Shown: positions 16,605 through 26,094 of the stretch, piece by piece | Layout of the letters: each line of letters opens with the position of its first letter | Position numbering within the stretch: position 1 is the first letter of the stretch | NCBI RefSeq assembly: GCF_040219635.1 | Contig: NZ_JAVJSC010000004.1 | Location: forward strand, 62,001-126,000 | Reading direction: 5' to 3' | DNA length: 64,000 nucleotides | Origin: Pyruvatibacter sp. | GTDB taxonomy: Bacteria > Pseudomonadota > Alphaproteobacteria > CGMCC-115125 | Position numbers and translations under genes: made by a program | Notes under the pieces: model-generated | Seen by the model: the letters and a program-made list of their open reading frames with translations, nothing else | What the model was told of the DNA's origin: nothing | The model's database searches: none

Positions 16605-17135
16605 GTGACATCCACCGCCCCTGCTGCCGCCCCGACCTCAGTCGGTTTTGCCGTGCTGACCATTTCTGACACCCGCGACGAAACCACGGATACATCCGGT
16701 GCTTATCTGACGGATGAAATCAGCGCTGCCGGTCACACGGTCGTTGATCGTGCGATCGTCAAGGATGAGCGCGATGCGATCGCTGCAAAGCTGCGGCAGT
16801 GGATCGACGACCCTGCAATCAACGCCGTCATCTCGACGGGCGGCACCGGGCTTACAGGGCGCGACATTACGCCGGAAGTGTTTCACTCCTTTTACGACAA
16901 GGAGATTGAAGGCTTCTCCGTTGTGTTCCACATGGTCAGCTATGCAAGCGTCGGCGTCTCCACATTACAGTCGCGCGCCACGGCGGGCATCGCGGGCGAA
17001 ACATTTTTGTTTGCTCTGCCAGGTTCAAGCGGCGCTGTGCGTGACGGGTGGGAGAAGGTACTGAAGGCTGAGTTCGATCACACGCACAAGCCGTGTAATC
17101 TGATCGAGATGATTCCACGGTTGGGCGAGCGGTAA
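16605..17135 (+). CDS. moaB: Molybdenum cofactor biosynthesis protein B (molybdopterin adenylyltransferase type)
   Basis: A 176-residue MogA/MoaB-fold protein that adenylylates molybdopterin before molybdate insertion by MoeA. It shows the VLTISDTRDETTDTSGAYL start, the GGTGLTGRDITPE loop that binds molybdopterin, and FALPGSSGAVRDGWEKVL. The start is GTG at 16605. The stop is 16 bp from the moeA start, so the two form an operon covering the last two steps of cofactor assembly. Confidence 0.92.
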   Translation: MTSTAPAAAPTSVGFAVLTISDTRDETTDTSGAYLTDEISAAGHTVVDRAIVKDERDAIAAKLRQWIDDPAINAVISTGGTGLTGRDITPEVFHSFYDKEIEGFSVVFHMVSYASVGVSTLQSRATAGIAGETFLFALPGSSGAVRDGWEKVLKAEFDHTHKPCNLIEMIPRLGER

Positions 17136-17151
17136 CATTTCAGTTCTTCGG

Positions 17152-18333
17152 ATGATTTCAGTTGAGGAGGCACGCGCGCAGATTGCCGGTGCCCTATCGC
17201 CCCTGGGTGATGAAACCGTGTCGGCGGCGCGGGCCTTCGGGCGGACGCTGGCGCGCGATATTATTGCCAACCGCAACCAGCCGCCAAGCGCTGTATCCGC
17301 AATGGATGGATATGCGGTGAGGTCTGTTGACCTTGGTGCCGGACCGTTGACGCTGGCAGGTGCATCGCGTGCTGGGCAAAGTTCAAATGCCCCCATCAGC
17401 TCAGGTGAAGCTGTACGTATTTCAACCGGCGCGCGCCTGCCCGACGGTGCGGATCAGGTTGTGATCCAGGAAAATGTACGTGTTGAAAATGGCATGGTTC
17501 ATACGGACATTGCTGCAAGCCCCGGTCGCCATGTGCGTGCTGCGGGGTCTGACTACCAGATGGACGAACGTCTGCTTGAAAAGGGCACAGTGCTGAGCCC
17601 TGCAAAGGTATCGTTGGCAGCGGCGGCAGGTGTGGGCGACATCCCCGTGATGCGTCGGCCGCGTGTTGCACTGCTTTCCACCGGCGACGAACTGGTGCAA
17701 CCGGGTGAAACGCCTGAAGAAGATCAGATTTTCAATTCCGGCACACCGGGACTTTCTGCGCTTGTGTTTTCAATCGGCGGCCAGCCTTTGTCGCTTGGCA
17801 TTGCGCGTGATGACCCTGAAGACGTGCGGGAGGCATTGGCGTCGGCAGAGGGCGCCGATCTACTAGTCACCATCGGCGGCGCATCGGTGGGAGACCACGA
17901 CCACCTACGGCATGTGTTTACGGAGGAAGGCGGCAGACTTGTGTTTGAAAAAGTGCGCGTCAAGCCGGGCAAGCCTGCGTGGTTCGGTAAACTTGATGAC
18001 CTGCCTGTGCTCGGCCTGCCGGGCAATCCTGTATCCGCCATGGTAACCGCACGGCTGTTTCTTGTGCCTGCGCTGCGCACCTTGCTTGGCCAGCCGCAAG
18101 CGCTGGCGCTTGGTTTTGAACAGGCCGTGCTGGCTGAAGACATTGACGCCAACGGCGACCGCGAAACCTATCTGCGCGGGCAGCGTGACGGTGTTGCGGG
18201 ACCAGTTCGGGCAATGGCCAAGCAGGACTCGTCACACCTTGCAGCATTCGCGCAGGCCAATGTGCTGATCCGCCGGTTGCCGGATGCGCCTGCCATGAAA
18301 GCAGGCAGCATCGTGGAAGTGCTGCCGCTTTAA
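17152..18333 (+). CDS. moeA: Molybdopterin molybdotransferase
   Basis: A 393-residue MoeA that inserts molybdate into adenylylated molybdopterin. Visible elements are PPSAVSAMDGYAVRSVD, RISTGARLPDGADQVVIQE, the PRVALLSTGDEL strand, TIGGASVGDHDHLRHVF in the MoaB-like domain, and PGKPAWFGK followed by LGLPGNPVSAMV. The C-terminal beta barrel ends in GSIVEVLPL. It follows moaB by 16 bp. No molybdoenzyme gene is in the window. Confidence 0.94.
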   Translation: MISVEEARAQIAGALSPLGDETVSAARAFGRTLARDIIANRNQPPSAVSAMDGYAVRSVDLGAGPLTLAGASRAGQSSNAPISSGEAVRISTGARLPDGADQVVIQENVRVENGMVHTDIAASPGRHVRAAGSDYQMDERLLEKGTVLSPAKVSLAAAAGVGDIPVMRRPRVALLSTGDELVQPGETPEEDQIFNSGTPGLSALVFSIGGQPLSLGIARDDPEDVREALASAEGADLLVTIGGASVGDHDHLRHVFTEEGGRLVFEKVRVKPGKPAWFGKLDDLPVLGLPGNPVSAMVTARLFLVPALRTLLGQPQALALGFEQAVLAEDIDANGDRETYLRGQRDGVAGPVRAMAKQDSSHLAAFAQANVLIRRLPDAPAMKAGSIVEVLPL

Positions 18334-18342
18334 GCGACCAAT

Positions 18343-18373
18343 AAAAACGGCCCGAAGACATGTCTCCGGGCCG
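18343..18373 (-). terminator. Terminator between moeA and the convergent acyl-CoA dehydrogenase pair
   Basis: A hairpin with 7-bp arms (cggcccg 18348-18354, cgggccg 18367-18373) enclosing a smaller palindrome agacatgtct. On the minus strand it is followed by five T residues (18347-18343). It lies just past the end of the dehydrogenase at 18400 and may also stop moeA transcripts. Confidence 0.6.
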
Positions 18374-18399
18374 CTTCATACTCTCACCTGGATGGTGCG

Positions 18400-19638
18400 C
18401 TACTTGCCTTTAGGCAATTCGTTGAACGCTGCATCCTTGTCCACGCGCACGTCCTGCGGCAGACCGAGCACACGCTCTGCCACGATGTTGCGCAGGATTT
18501 CGTCGGTACCACCGGCGATGCGGTAACCCGCCGCGCCAAACCACTGTGCCTGGAACCCACCGTTGAGCGGGGCGATGTCACGGTCGGTGATAATGCCGCC
18601 CATGTCTTCGAGGTCCATGGCGAAGGCCGCCAGATCCTGCATCTTCGGCGCGGAGACAATCTTGCCGATTGAGGCTTCGGGGCCGGGTGCCGTGCCCTTT
18701 GACAGCGCAGTGATTGTGCGGAAACGGTTGAGCTTGAGGCCCTGACTTTCCACGTACCAGTCGGCGATTTTTTCACGGACGGACGACTGGGAAATGGCGG
18801 CACCGTCTTCCATCTCGGTTGAGCGGGCAAGCGCCAGAAGTTCGCCAAAGTCGCCGGCGCCGGCACCACCGCCAACAGCGAGACGCTCATTCATCAGCGT
18901 GGTGATGGCGGATTTCCATCCCTGCCCCACTTCGCCAAGACGCTGACTGTCTTTCACGCGCACGTCGGTGAAGAACACTTCGTTGAAGCCTGAATCGCCG
19001 GACATCTGTTTGATGGGGCGCACTTCAACACCCGGTGACTTCATGTCGAGCCAGAACATGGTCAGGCCCTTGTGCTTGGGCACGTTGGGGTCTGTGCGGG
19101 TGATGATGATGCCAAAGTCAGAGAACTGCGCCCCTGACGTCCACACCTTCTGGCCGTTGATGACCCATTCGTCGCCATCTTTTTCAGCTTTGGTGCGGAT
19201 ACCAGCCACGTCAGAACCGGCAGCAGGTTCCGAGAACAACTGACACCAGATTTCCTCGCCACGCAGCGCCGGACCCACAAAGCGTTTGGACGTCTCGGCG
19301 TCGGCATAGGTCATGACGGTTGGCACACACATGCCAAGACCGATTTCAAAGACGCCGCCGGGGACGGAGAACTTTGCTTCTTCCTGTGAGTAAATCACCG
19401 ACTCGATGGGCGTGCCGCCACGGCCGCCCCACTCTTTGGGCCATGTGATCTGGGCGTATCCGGCTGCAGCTTTTTTGGCCTGCCACTCTTTGGCGCGCTT
19501 GACGAGTTCATCGTCAGACATGGAACCACGGTTGCGTGCATTCTCACCGGACGCTGATTTGAGGCGCGCATTGGCCGACAGCCAGTCGTAGCACTCTTTG
19601 CGGAAAGCGGCTTCTTGCGGGGTATCGTCGAAATCCAT
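18400..19638 (-). CDS. Acyl-CoA dehydrogenase, large-subunit type
   Basis: A 412-residue dehydrogenase with LFSEPAAGSDVAGIRTKAE for flavin binding, NGQKVWTSGAQFSDFG, and the C-terminal IAGGTDEILRNIVAERVLGL. It lacks a recognisable QxxGGxG motif, and its upstream neighbour at 19677 has that motif but lacks the large-subunit ones. This complementarity fits the alpha2beta2 acyl-CoA dehydrogenases known from steroid side-chain and cyclic-acid catabolism. The 38-bp gap between the two genes supports one transcript and equal expression. The tail after the NEIxRN-type motif (VDKDAAFNELPKGK) is longer than usual. Confidence 0.87.
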   Translation of the reverse strand: MDFDDTPQEAAFRKECYDWLSANARLKSASGENARNRGSMSDDELVKRAKEWQAKKAAAGYAQITWPKEWGGRGGTPIESVIYSQEEAKFSVPGGVFEIGLGMCVPTVMTYADAETSKRFVGPALRGEEIWCQLFSEPAAGSDVAGIRTKAEKDGDEWVINGQKVWTSGAQFSDFGIIITRTDPNVPKHKGLTMFWLDMKSPGVEVRPIKQMSGDSGFNEVFFTDVRVKDSQRLGEVGQGWKSAITTLMNERLAVGGGAGAGDFGELLALARSTEMEDGAAISQSSVREKIADWYVESQGLKLNRFRTITALSKGTAPGPEASIGKIVSAPKMQDLAAFAMDLEDMGGIITDRDIAPLNGGFQAQWFGAAGYRIAGGTDEILRNIVAERVLGLPQDVRVDKDAAFNELPKGK

Positions 19639-19676
19639 TTTGGACCTCCAGGTTTTTCAGATGTCGTGAATGGGTG

Positions 19677-20804
19677 TTAAGCGGCGTTGCGCTGTTCAAG
19701 CTGCCGCACGATGCGTTCTTTCCACTGACCGGGCGCACCAAGGGCGAGGCCGAGCAGCTTTGACCGGCGATAGTAAAACTGGGTGTTGGCTTCCCACGTG
19801 TAGCCAATGCCACCATGGGTCTGGATGTTTTCCTGCGCCGCAAAGCGATAGGCCTCGGTGGCTGCAACGCGCGCACCGGCAGCGGCAAGCGGCAGCTCCG
19901 GCGAATTGGTGGAAAGCGCCCAGGCACCGTAGTAGCAATGACCACGGGCCAGTTCGAGCTTCACATACATATCGGCGAGCTTGTGCTTGATGGCCTGATA
20001 GGAGCCGATTTGGCGCCCGAATGCATACCGCTCCAGCGCATAGTCCTTGGCCATTTCAAGAGCGGCCTGTGTGCCGCCCAATTGTTCAAAGGCAATGAGC
20101 ACGGCGGCGCAGTTCATGACTTCCTGCGTGTTGGCCCAGCCGTCACCTTCCTTGCCAACGAGTTCAGCGGCGGCACCATCAAAGGTGATGGTCGCGTGGC
20201 TGCGGGTGGGGTCGATGGTCGAGACACTCTCGCGCTTGATGCCAGCGCCCGTGAGGTCAACCAGCGCAAGCGACAAATCACCCTCGCTTGTGCCTGAACC
20301 CGTTTTCACCACAACAACGGCAAAGTCAGCTACATCGCCGTCGGCGACAGGCAGCTTGGTGCCTGATAGTTTGCCGCCAGACAAGGTGGTTGAAATCGTG
20401 CGGCCGTTGGGGGCCTGCACACCTTCCGCAAATGCAAAACAACCAATAGCGTCACCGGATGCCACCTTCGGCAGCCATGCCTGTTTTTGCTCTTCAGAAC
20501 CGAAACGATTGATGGCTTCTGATGCCAGATACACGGACGATGACAGCGGTACGGGGGCGCAGGCACGGCCCAGCTCTTCAGCGATCACACACAGTTCAAG
20601 GTAGCCGAGGCCAAGCCCACCATAGGCCTCGGGAATGGTTGTGCCGAGAAAGCCCATATCGGCCAGGCCCTTCCACAGCGCCTTGTCGTAGGGCTCATCG
20701 CTTTCGAGAATCCTGCGCACGTTTTCGGGCTTGCACTTGTCGCCCAGAAACTTTGCCGCCTGATCTTTCAGCATTTTCTGGTCGTCGGAGAAATCGAAAT
20801 TCAT
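19677..20804 (-). CDS. Acyl-CoA dehydrogenase, small-subunit type
   Basis: A 375-residue dehydrogenase beginning MNFDFSDDQKMLKDQAAKFL, with GLGLGYLELCVIAEELGRA and IQTHGGIGYTWEANTQFYY near the C-terminus. The middle flavin strand is degenerate (FAEGVQAPNGRT in place of TEPxxGSD) and there is no NEIQRN motif, as in other beta subunits of heteromeric enzymes. It is first in the pair with the large subunit at 18400. Together they probably form one FAD site per heterodimer. The substrate may be a bulky or branched acyl-CoA; this is inferred from the pair type, not from active-site residues. Confidence 0.86.
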   Translation of the reverse strand: MNFDFSDDQKMLKDQAAKFLGDKCKPENVRRILESDEPYDKALWKGLADMGFLGTTIPEAYGGLGLGYLELCVIAEELGRACAPVPLSSSVYLASEAINRFGSEEQKQAWLPKVASGDAIGCFAFAEGVQAPNGRTISTTLSGGKLSGTKLPVADGDVADFAVVVVKTGSGTSEGDLSLALVDLTGAGIKRESVSTIDPTRSHATITFDGAAAELVGKEGDGWANTQEVMNCAAVLIAFEQLGGTQAALEMAKDYALERYAFGRQIGSYQAIKHKLADMYVKLELARGHCYYGAWALSTNSPELPLAAAGARVAATEAYRFAAQENIQTHGGIGYTWEANTQFYYRRSKLLGLALGAPGQWKERIVRQLEQRNAA

Positions 20805-21129
20805 GGTCTGGTTTCCTTACACCCTGAATTGCGCACGTCATGCGGGCGCATGTCCGGCATCGTCTCGTTCGTCTCTATCCTGCACGAGGCCCATGCAGGT
20901 TGAGCGATCGCAATGCTCAAATTAGTTTCCAAACTTCAGTTTGCCATCTGCACGAGACTGGCCCGACAGCACGCAACTCAAAATCTTAGCCCTTGTTTTC
21001 TGAGGCAAAAACTAGCGCGCGGCAAGTCCGGGTAAAGGTGAATTTAAGCCGAAAAAGGCTGGGTCCGCATTTGACGTAGCGTCAGCCTTTATTGCGCGCA
21101 GATGAGCAGGCACGGGCGCGTAGCGGCAA
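20805..21129. other. Intergenic region between the acyl-CoA dehydrogenase pair and marR-type gene
   Basis: A 325-bp non-coding stretch. It should carry the dehydrogenase promoter near 20810-20870 and, at its other end, the marR-type terminator described separately. A small inverted repeat ttgagc...gctcaa around 20901-20921 encloses gcgatcgc; it could be an operator but is too short to call. I see no RNA gene. Confidence 0.4.
21052..21090 (-). terminator. Candidate terminator of the MarR-family gene
   Basis: An 8-bp inverted repeat (aaaggctg 21054-21061, cagccttt 21083-21090) is followed on the minus strand by a T-rich run (21056-21052). The 21-nt loop is long and itself contains gacgtagcgtc, so the folded structure may be branched. 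It lies 40 bp after the marR-type stop codon. Confidence 0.45.
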
Positions 21130-21624
21130 CTACTCCAGCCGATTGGCCTCATGGGCCATCAGGTTGCTTTTAATGCGCGTCAGCGTGTCTGTGGTGAGCT
21201 GCAAAACCGAGCGTGAGACGCCTTCCAGAGCCCTGCCAAAAATACTCTCGCCAAGGTTTTCCATTTCAACGGCGACGGTCTCGAACTTCGGCGTCAAAAA
21301 CACGCGGCGCACACGGCGATCTTCGCTATCGAGGGCGCGCCTTACAAAACCCGCCTCTTCCAGACGGTCCACCAGCTTGCCAAGCGGCGCGCGCTCCATA
21401 TCCAAAGTGTCGGCAATCTCGGTCTGTGTCAGGCCGTCGGTACGTTTTAAGGCGGCCAGCACCCGCCCCTGCGCCTGAGTAAGGCCCAGTTCACGCATCC
21501 GCCGGTCAAACACGCGACCAATCAGTCGCTGCACATCATAGACCGCCCACGCGAAGTCGCGCTCAAGAGCAAGCTCGCTCTTAGCGGATTGTACCAATGG
21601 TTTTTTTGCCTGAGACACTGACAT
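21130..21624 (-). CDS. MarR-family transcriptional repressor
   Basis: A 164-residue winged-helix regulator. The recognition helix lies in DGLTQTEIADTLDMERAPLGKLVDRLEEAGF, followed by the wing with DSEDRRVRRVFLT; flanking helices form the dimer interface. In-frame ATGs exist at 21645, 21630 and 21624; 21624 (MSVSQAKKP) is used because the upstream codons lie inside a 34-bp dyad that looks like the operator. No clear ribosome-binding site precedes any of the three. It is divergent from the RND efflux pair, the classic arrangement for a repressor that controls both itself and the pump and is released by a small aromatic ligand. Confidence 0.87.
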   Translation of the reverse strand: MSVSQAKKPLVQSAKSELALERDFAWAVYDVQRLIGRVFDRRMRELGLTQAQGRVLAALKRTDGLTQTEIADTLDMERAPLGKLVDRLEEAGFVRRALDSEDRRVRRVFLTPKFETVAVEMENLGESIFGRALEGVSRSVLQLTTDTLTRIKSNLMAHEANRLE

Positions 21625-21657
21625 ACGCATATTGTATCCGCGCATACATTATGCGTA
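21624..21657. promoter_or_regulatory. 34-bp palindromic operator, probable MarR-regulator binding site
   Basis: A near-perfect dyad: outer arms TACGCATA / TATGCGTA, inner arms TGTAT / ATACA, and a CCGCGC centre; 30 of 34 positions are symmetric by my count. It lies between the divergent marR-type and RND genes, covers the likely marR-type promoter and start codon, and is 63 bp from the RND adaptor start. Size and position suit a MarR dimer or two dimers. Confidence 0.7.
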
Positions 21658-21719
21658 AATACAAAAATTGAATGTGGCTCCTTTTTCCTTCGATACGCAT
21701 CTCAGGACACAGCTTTGCA

Positions 21720-22886
21720 ATGACACGATCAGCATTCTCCCTCCCGCTTGCCGCGGCCATTTTGTCCGGCGTTTTTCTTGGCGCACTCACAGCGTGTGGA
21801 GACGGGTCTGACACTGCATCAGGTGAAACGGCAACGCCCGACCCCACTCAGATGGCGTCGGCCGTTGTGCAGTCCGTGACGATTGAGCAGCCGATTATCG
21901 GCACCGGCACCATTGCACCGTTGCAAAGCACAGACCTTGGGCCGCGGGTGGATGGCATCATTGAAGAAATATATGTGCGCGTTGGCCAGCGCGTTGAAAA
22001 AGACGAGCCGCTGTTTCGCACCCGCGACATTGACCTCAAGTTCAAGGAGCAGGAGCTGGAAAACGAATTGAAACTCGCCAGCGCCACGGCCACCGAAGCA
22101 AGCCGCGACTACAACCGCATTGCCAAATTGCACAAGCGCGGCAATGCGTCAGCCGGTGCACTCGACAAATCACGGGCGGCACATGAATCAGCGCAGGCGC
22201 GCCTTGGCATCGCGGAGGCCAAACTCGGACAGGCCAGGCAGGCACTTGTGGACGCCGTTGTGACGGCACCCTACGCAGGCGTGATTACTGCGCGCAACGT
22301 GCATGAGGGCCATTTCATGGCCACGCGCATGGGCGGCGGCGGCATGATGGGGCCTTCGGGCGTCGTGCAGATCATGGAAATCCACATTGTTGCCGCCATC
22401 GTGCAGGTGCCCGAAGTGCATCTTTCGAAGTTTGCTGTCGGCACGCGGGCAAAAGTGATTGTTGACGGGCTGAATGACGAGTTTGAGAGCGAGGTTCATC
22501 GCATCAATGATTTTATCGACCCGGTCAAACGCACCATTGAAGTGCGTATCGGCATTGAAAATGAAGACTACCGCATCAAGCCCGGGTCGTTTGCGCGGGC
22601 GCTGATTTATCCACCTGCTCAAACGGTTCTGGCGCTGCCGCGTGGCACGGTGCTGGGCTACGACGAGCAACAATATGTGTTTGTTGAACAAAACGGTGTT
22701 GCGCAGCGGCGTTCCGTTGAAACGACACAACTTGATGCAGAGCGCGTGACAATCCTCTCCGGCCTTGAGGAAGGTGACACGGTGCTGTCCGGCCCCGGCC
22801 TGCGCACATTGGTGGACGGCGACCCGGTCATTATCCGTGACGCCAGTGAGGCTGACACGCTCGCCGCAAGCGACATACCTGCTTAA
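21720..22886 (+). CDS. RND efflux periplasmic adaptor subunit (membrane-fusion lipoprotein)
   Basis: A 388-residue adaptor of the HlyD/AcrA family. It has a lipoprotein signal with lipobox LTAC (Cys26), a barrel-sandwich half LGPRVDGIIEEIYVRVGQRV, a coiled-coil hairpin (about 95-170), the second half VTAPYAGVITARNVHEGHFM, then the beta-barrel and membrane-proximal domains. It bridges the inner-membrane pump to an outer-membrane channel. A glycine/methionine-rich insert (MGGGGMMG) follows the lipoyl motif. The start at 21720 is chosen for the signal peptide; the frame from 21672 would bury it. The stop is 14 bp from the pump gene. Confidence 0.9.
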   Translation: MTRSAFSLPLAAAILSGVFLGALTACGDGSDTASGETATPDPTQMASAVVQSVTIEQPIIGTGTIAPLQSTDLGPRVDGIIEEIYVRVGQRVEKDEPLFRTRDIDLKFKEQELENELKLASATATEASRDYNRIAKLHKRGNASAGALDKSRAAHESAQARLGIAEAKLGQARQALVDAVVTAPYAGVITARNVHEGHFMATRMGGGGMMGPSGVVQIMEIHIVAAIVQVPEVHLSKFAVGTRAKVIVDGLNDEFESEVHRINDFIDPVKRTIEVRIGIENEDYRIKPGSFARALIYPPAQTVLALPRGTVLGYDEQQYVFVEQNGVAQRRSVETTQLDAERVTILSGLEEGDTVLSGPGLRTLVDGDPVIIRDASEADTLAASDIPA

Positions 22887-22900
22887 CAAGGGTTCTCCTC

Positions 22901-25900
22901 ATGTGGATTTCTGACGTCTCCATTCGTCGCCCGGTTTTTGCCGTGATGCTTGTCGCGGCTCTTGTGACGCTGGGCTGGATATCGCTTGGCCGCGTGGGTG
23001 TTGATCTGTTTCCGCGCGTCGAATTTCCCTACGTGTCCGTCACCACGCTGCTGGAGGGCGCGGCGCCGGAAACCATCGAAACCGAAGTGACCGACCTTGT
23101 GGAAGAGCAGGTCAACACGATTTCGGGCATTGAGAGCCTGCGGTCGATCAGCTCTGAAGGGCACAGCGCCGTCAACATTGAGTTTGGTCTCGACGAAAAC
23201 GTGGATGTCAAAGCCCAGGACGTACGCGACAAAGTTGCGCTGGCCGTCCACGATCTGCCGCGCGATGCAGAGCAGCCCATTGTGCAAAAAGTAGACCCGG
23301 ATGCACAGCCGATCATGTCGGTGATGATTTCCGGTGACATGCCGGTGCGCGACATCACACGATACGCGGACCGCGTGGTGAAGGAGCGCCTGCAACGGGT
23401 GCCCGGTGTTGGTTCCATCACGCTTGTGGGCGGCCGCGACCGCGAAGTGCGGATCTGGCTTGATGCTGTTCGGCTGCGCGCCTATGGCGTGACAGCACAA
23501 GACGTGATCGACGCTGTGCGCCGCGAGCACGCGGAAATACCCGGCGGCAGGCTGGACACCGAAGGGTTGCGGTCCGAGTTCTCGGTCAAGACCAAGGGCG
23601 AAGTGACCACTATCGCCGGATTTGGCGATATTGTTGTTGCCTTCCGTGAAACCGGCCCGACCCGTGTGCGTGATGTAGCGCGGGTGGAGGATGGTCTGGC
23701 TGACCTGCGCTCCTATGCGGAGTTGGACGGGCAGCCTGGCGTCAGTCTTGAGGTGCGGCGACAGTCCGGGCGCAACACCGTTGAGGTGGCGCAGGCCATT
23801 CGCGCAGAGCTTGATGAGATACGCATGAGCGCACCCGAAGGTGTGCGAATGCTGGCCGCGCGCGACACATCCAAGTTCATCGAGGACTCCGTCAACGACG
23901 TGTTCGGCGATATCACTCTTGGCGTCATTCTTGTTGTGATGATTACGCTCGCATTTCTGTTGTCTGTGCGCGCCACGGCCATTGTGGCGGTGGCAATGCC
24001 GACCGCTCTTATCTCCACATTCTTTGCGTTTTACGTAATGGATTTCACGCTCAACATGATGACGCTGATGGCGCTGTCGGTTGCGGTGGGTCTGCTGGTG
24101 GATGACGCGATTGTTATTCTCGAAAGCATCCATCGCCAGCTTGAAGAAGGCCATCCACCAATGCAGGCGGCGTCCCTTGGCGTGCAAAAAGTGGGGCTGG
24201 CGGTTTTATCCGGCACACTGTCTATCGCCGCTGTTTTTGTTCCCATCGCCTTTATGGATGGCATTGTAGGACGCTTTTTCTTTCAGTATGGGCTGGCAAT
24301 CGTGTTTTCGGTTGTGGTGTCGCTCACCTGTTCGCTGACCCTGACACCCATGTTGTGTTCGCGGTTCCTCAAGAAAAACGAAGACGGTGGCCTTGGACGC
24401 ATCGGTCAGTTTTTTGACGATGCCTACGTGAAACTCGAAAACGCCTATGGCCGGTTGCTTGACCTCGCACTGGCACGGCGCTGGATCGTTGTGGTAGCAG
24501 CCGGTGGCGCCATGGTGCTGGGCGTTTTTGTCGCCGGACTGGTACCTTCCGCCTTTGATACCCGCGCAGACCGCTCAGAGTTTCTTGGCCAGCTTGAATT
24601 GCCGTTTGGCGCAGGTGTTGAGCAGACACGCGAAGTGGCAAGCCGCACTGCAGGGGCGATCGCAAAGGTTGAGCACGTCCGCTCTGTATTTTTTACAGTC
24701 GGTGGCGACAGCCGTGAACAGGTGAACCAGGCATCATTCTATATCGCGCTCACGCCTAAAGCAGACCGCGACGTGGGATTCATTCCCATCATGGATGCGG
24801 CGCGTGCCGCCATGCAGCGCGCAGCACCGGAAGCGACGCATATTTCACTCACGGACGTACCGTGGATTTCCGGCGGAGGGTTCACCAATTTTGAACTTGA
24901 ATACTCCATGTCCGGCCCTGACCTGGATGTTCTTCGTCAGCGTACTGACCTTATTTCAGCAGGTATGCGTGAGGCAGGAATCTTCCGCGATATCAAAACC
25001 TCGTTCGAGGAAGGCAAGCCGGAAGTTCAGGTGATTATTGACCGGGTTCGGGCGGCTGACCTATCGGTGCCTGTTCGTACTTTGGCTGATACTGTGCGGG
25101 CACTTGTGGGTGGTGTTGACGTGGCCACGTTTGAAGAACTTGGCCAGCGCTATGATGTGAGGGTGCGGCTTGAAGAGGACCAGCGTCACGAGTTGCATCA
25201 GCTTGAGCTTATTCAGGTGCGCGCTTCTGACAGCGAGTTGATTGATCTGGCCAATCTGGCGACGTTCAACATCGAGGCAGGGCCTGCACAGATTGACCGC
25301 GAGAACCGGGCGCGCAAGATTTCTATCTTTGCCAATACCGGCCCCGGCGTCGCCATGGGTACGGCAACAGACGAGTTTGAGCGCATCATTGCGCAGGCAC
25401 GTGTACCTGATGGCTACACCGTGAGTGCCCAGGGCCGTGCTCAGCGCATGAAGGAGACGGGCCAGGCGATTGCGTTTGCTTTCATGCTGGCGCTGGTCGC
25501 GCTTTACATGATTTTGGCGAGCCAGTTTAACAGCTTCACCCAGCCGATGATTATCATGCTGACGGCGCCGCTTTCGTTTGTGGGAGCATTCATTGCCATC
25601 TGGCTGGCCGGTGAAACCATGACAATGTTTGCCCAGATCGGCCTATTGGCGCTGATGGGGCTGGTGATGAAAAACGGCATTTTGCTGATTGACTACGCCA
25701 ACCAGGCACATGAAAGCGGCATGTCGGCGCGAGATGCCATGCGTGAAGCAGGTCCTGTGCGGCTGAGGCCGGTTTTGATGACGGCTCTTTCCACAATCTG
25801 CGGCATGATCCCGGTTGCCATGTCAGTAAGCCAGGGGGCCGAGTTCCGAAACGGCATGGGCTTTTTGGTGATTGGCGGACTTACCTCCTCCACCGCGCTG

Positions 25901-26050
25901 ACGCTTGTGGTGGTGCCCGTTGCCTACACTCTTATGGCAGATGCGCGGCATGGCGTGAGCCGGGGCATTGCCTGGATACAACAAGCTGTGCCTGGCCTTG
26001 GTGACGCCGCGCCAAAACCACCGGACATCCGCCGCACGCCGGGCGAATAG
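22901..26050 (+). CDS. RND-superfamily efflux pump permease (AcrB-like)
   Basis: A 1049-residue proton-driven inner-membrane pump with the usual 12-helix layout and two large periplasmic loops. The N-terminus WISDVSIRRPVFAVM is typical, and the proton-relay Asp pair is at 401-402 in GLLVDDAIVILESIHRQ. The C-terminal membrane half contains GLLALMGLVMKNGILLIDYANQ. It follows the adaptor by 14 bp and is probably controlled by the divergent MarR-type regulator. No outer-membrane factor is encoded beside it, so it must borrow a TolC-type channel. Drug or metabolite specificity cannot be read from sequence. Confidence 0.92.
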   Translation: MWISDVSIRRPVFAVMLVAALVTLGWISLGRVGVDLFPRVEFPYVSVTTLLEGAAPETIETEVTDLVEEQVNTISGIESLRSISSEGHSAVNIEFGLDENVDVKAQDVRDKVALAVHDLPRDAEQPIVQKVDPDAQPIMSVMISGDMPVRDITRYADRVVKERLQRVPGVGSITLVGGRDREVRIWLDAVRLRAYGVTAQDVIDAVRREHAEIPGGRLDTEGLRSEFSVKTKGEVTTIAGFGDIVVAFRETGPTRVRDVARVEDGLADLRSYAELDGQPGVSLEVRRQSGRNTVEVAQAIRAELDEIRMSAPEGVRMLAARDTSKFIEDSVNDVFGDITLGVILVVMITLAFLLSVRATAIVAVAMPTALISTFFAFYVMDFTLNMMTLMALSVAVGLLVDDAIVILESIHRQLEEGHPPMQAASLGVQKVGLAVLSGTLSIAAVFVPIAFMDGIVGRFFFQYGLAIVFSVVVSLTCSLTLTPMLCSRFLKKNEDGGLGRIGQFFDDAYVKLENAYGRLLDLALARRWIVVVAAGGAMVLGVFVAGLVPSAFDTRADRSEFLGQLELPFGAGVEQTREVASRTAGAIAKVEHVRSVFFTVGGDSREQVNQASFYIALTPKADRDVGFIPIMDAARAAMQRAAPEATHISLTDVPWISGGGFTNFELEYSMSGPDLDVLRQRTDLISAGMREAGIFRDIKTSFEEGKPEVQVIIDRVRAADLSVPVRTLADTVRALVGGVDVATFEELGQRYDVRVRLEEDQRHELHQLELIQVRASDSELIDLANLATFNIEAGPAQIDRENRARKISIFANTGPGVAMGTATDEFERIIAQARVPDGYTVSAQGRAQRMKETGQAIAFAFMLALVALYMILASQFNSFTQPMIIMLTAPLSFVGAFIAIWLAGETMTMFAQIGLLALMGLVMKNGILLIDYANQAHESGMSARDAMREAGPVRLRPVLMTALSTICGMIPVAMSVSQGAEFRNGMGFLVIGGLTSSTALTLVVVPVAYTLMADARHGVSRGIAWIQQAVPGLGDAAPKPPDIRRTPGE

Positions 26051-26094
26051 ACCTGCGGACTGCCGTCCTTGCCGGGTCAATTTGCATGATGTGC

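Noticed and set aside
22883..24187. 434-codon minus-strand open frame
   Set aside because: It lies wholly antisense to the RND pump gene, its translation is His/Arg-rich with no family pattern, and it is a frame shadow of GC-rich coding DNA.
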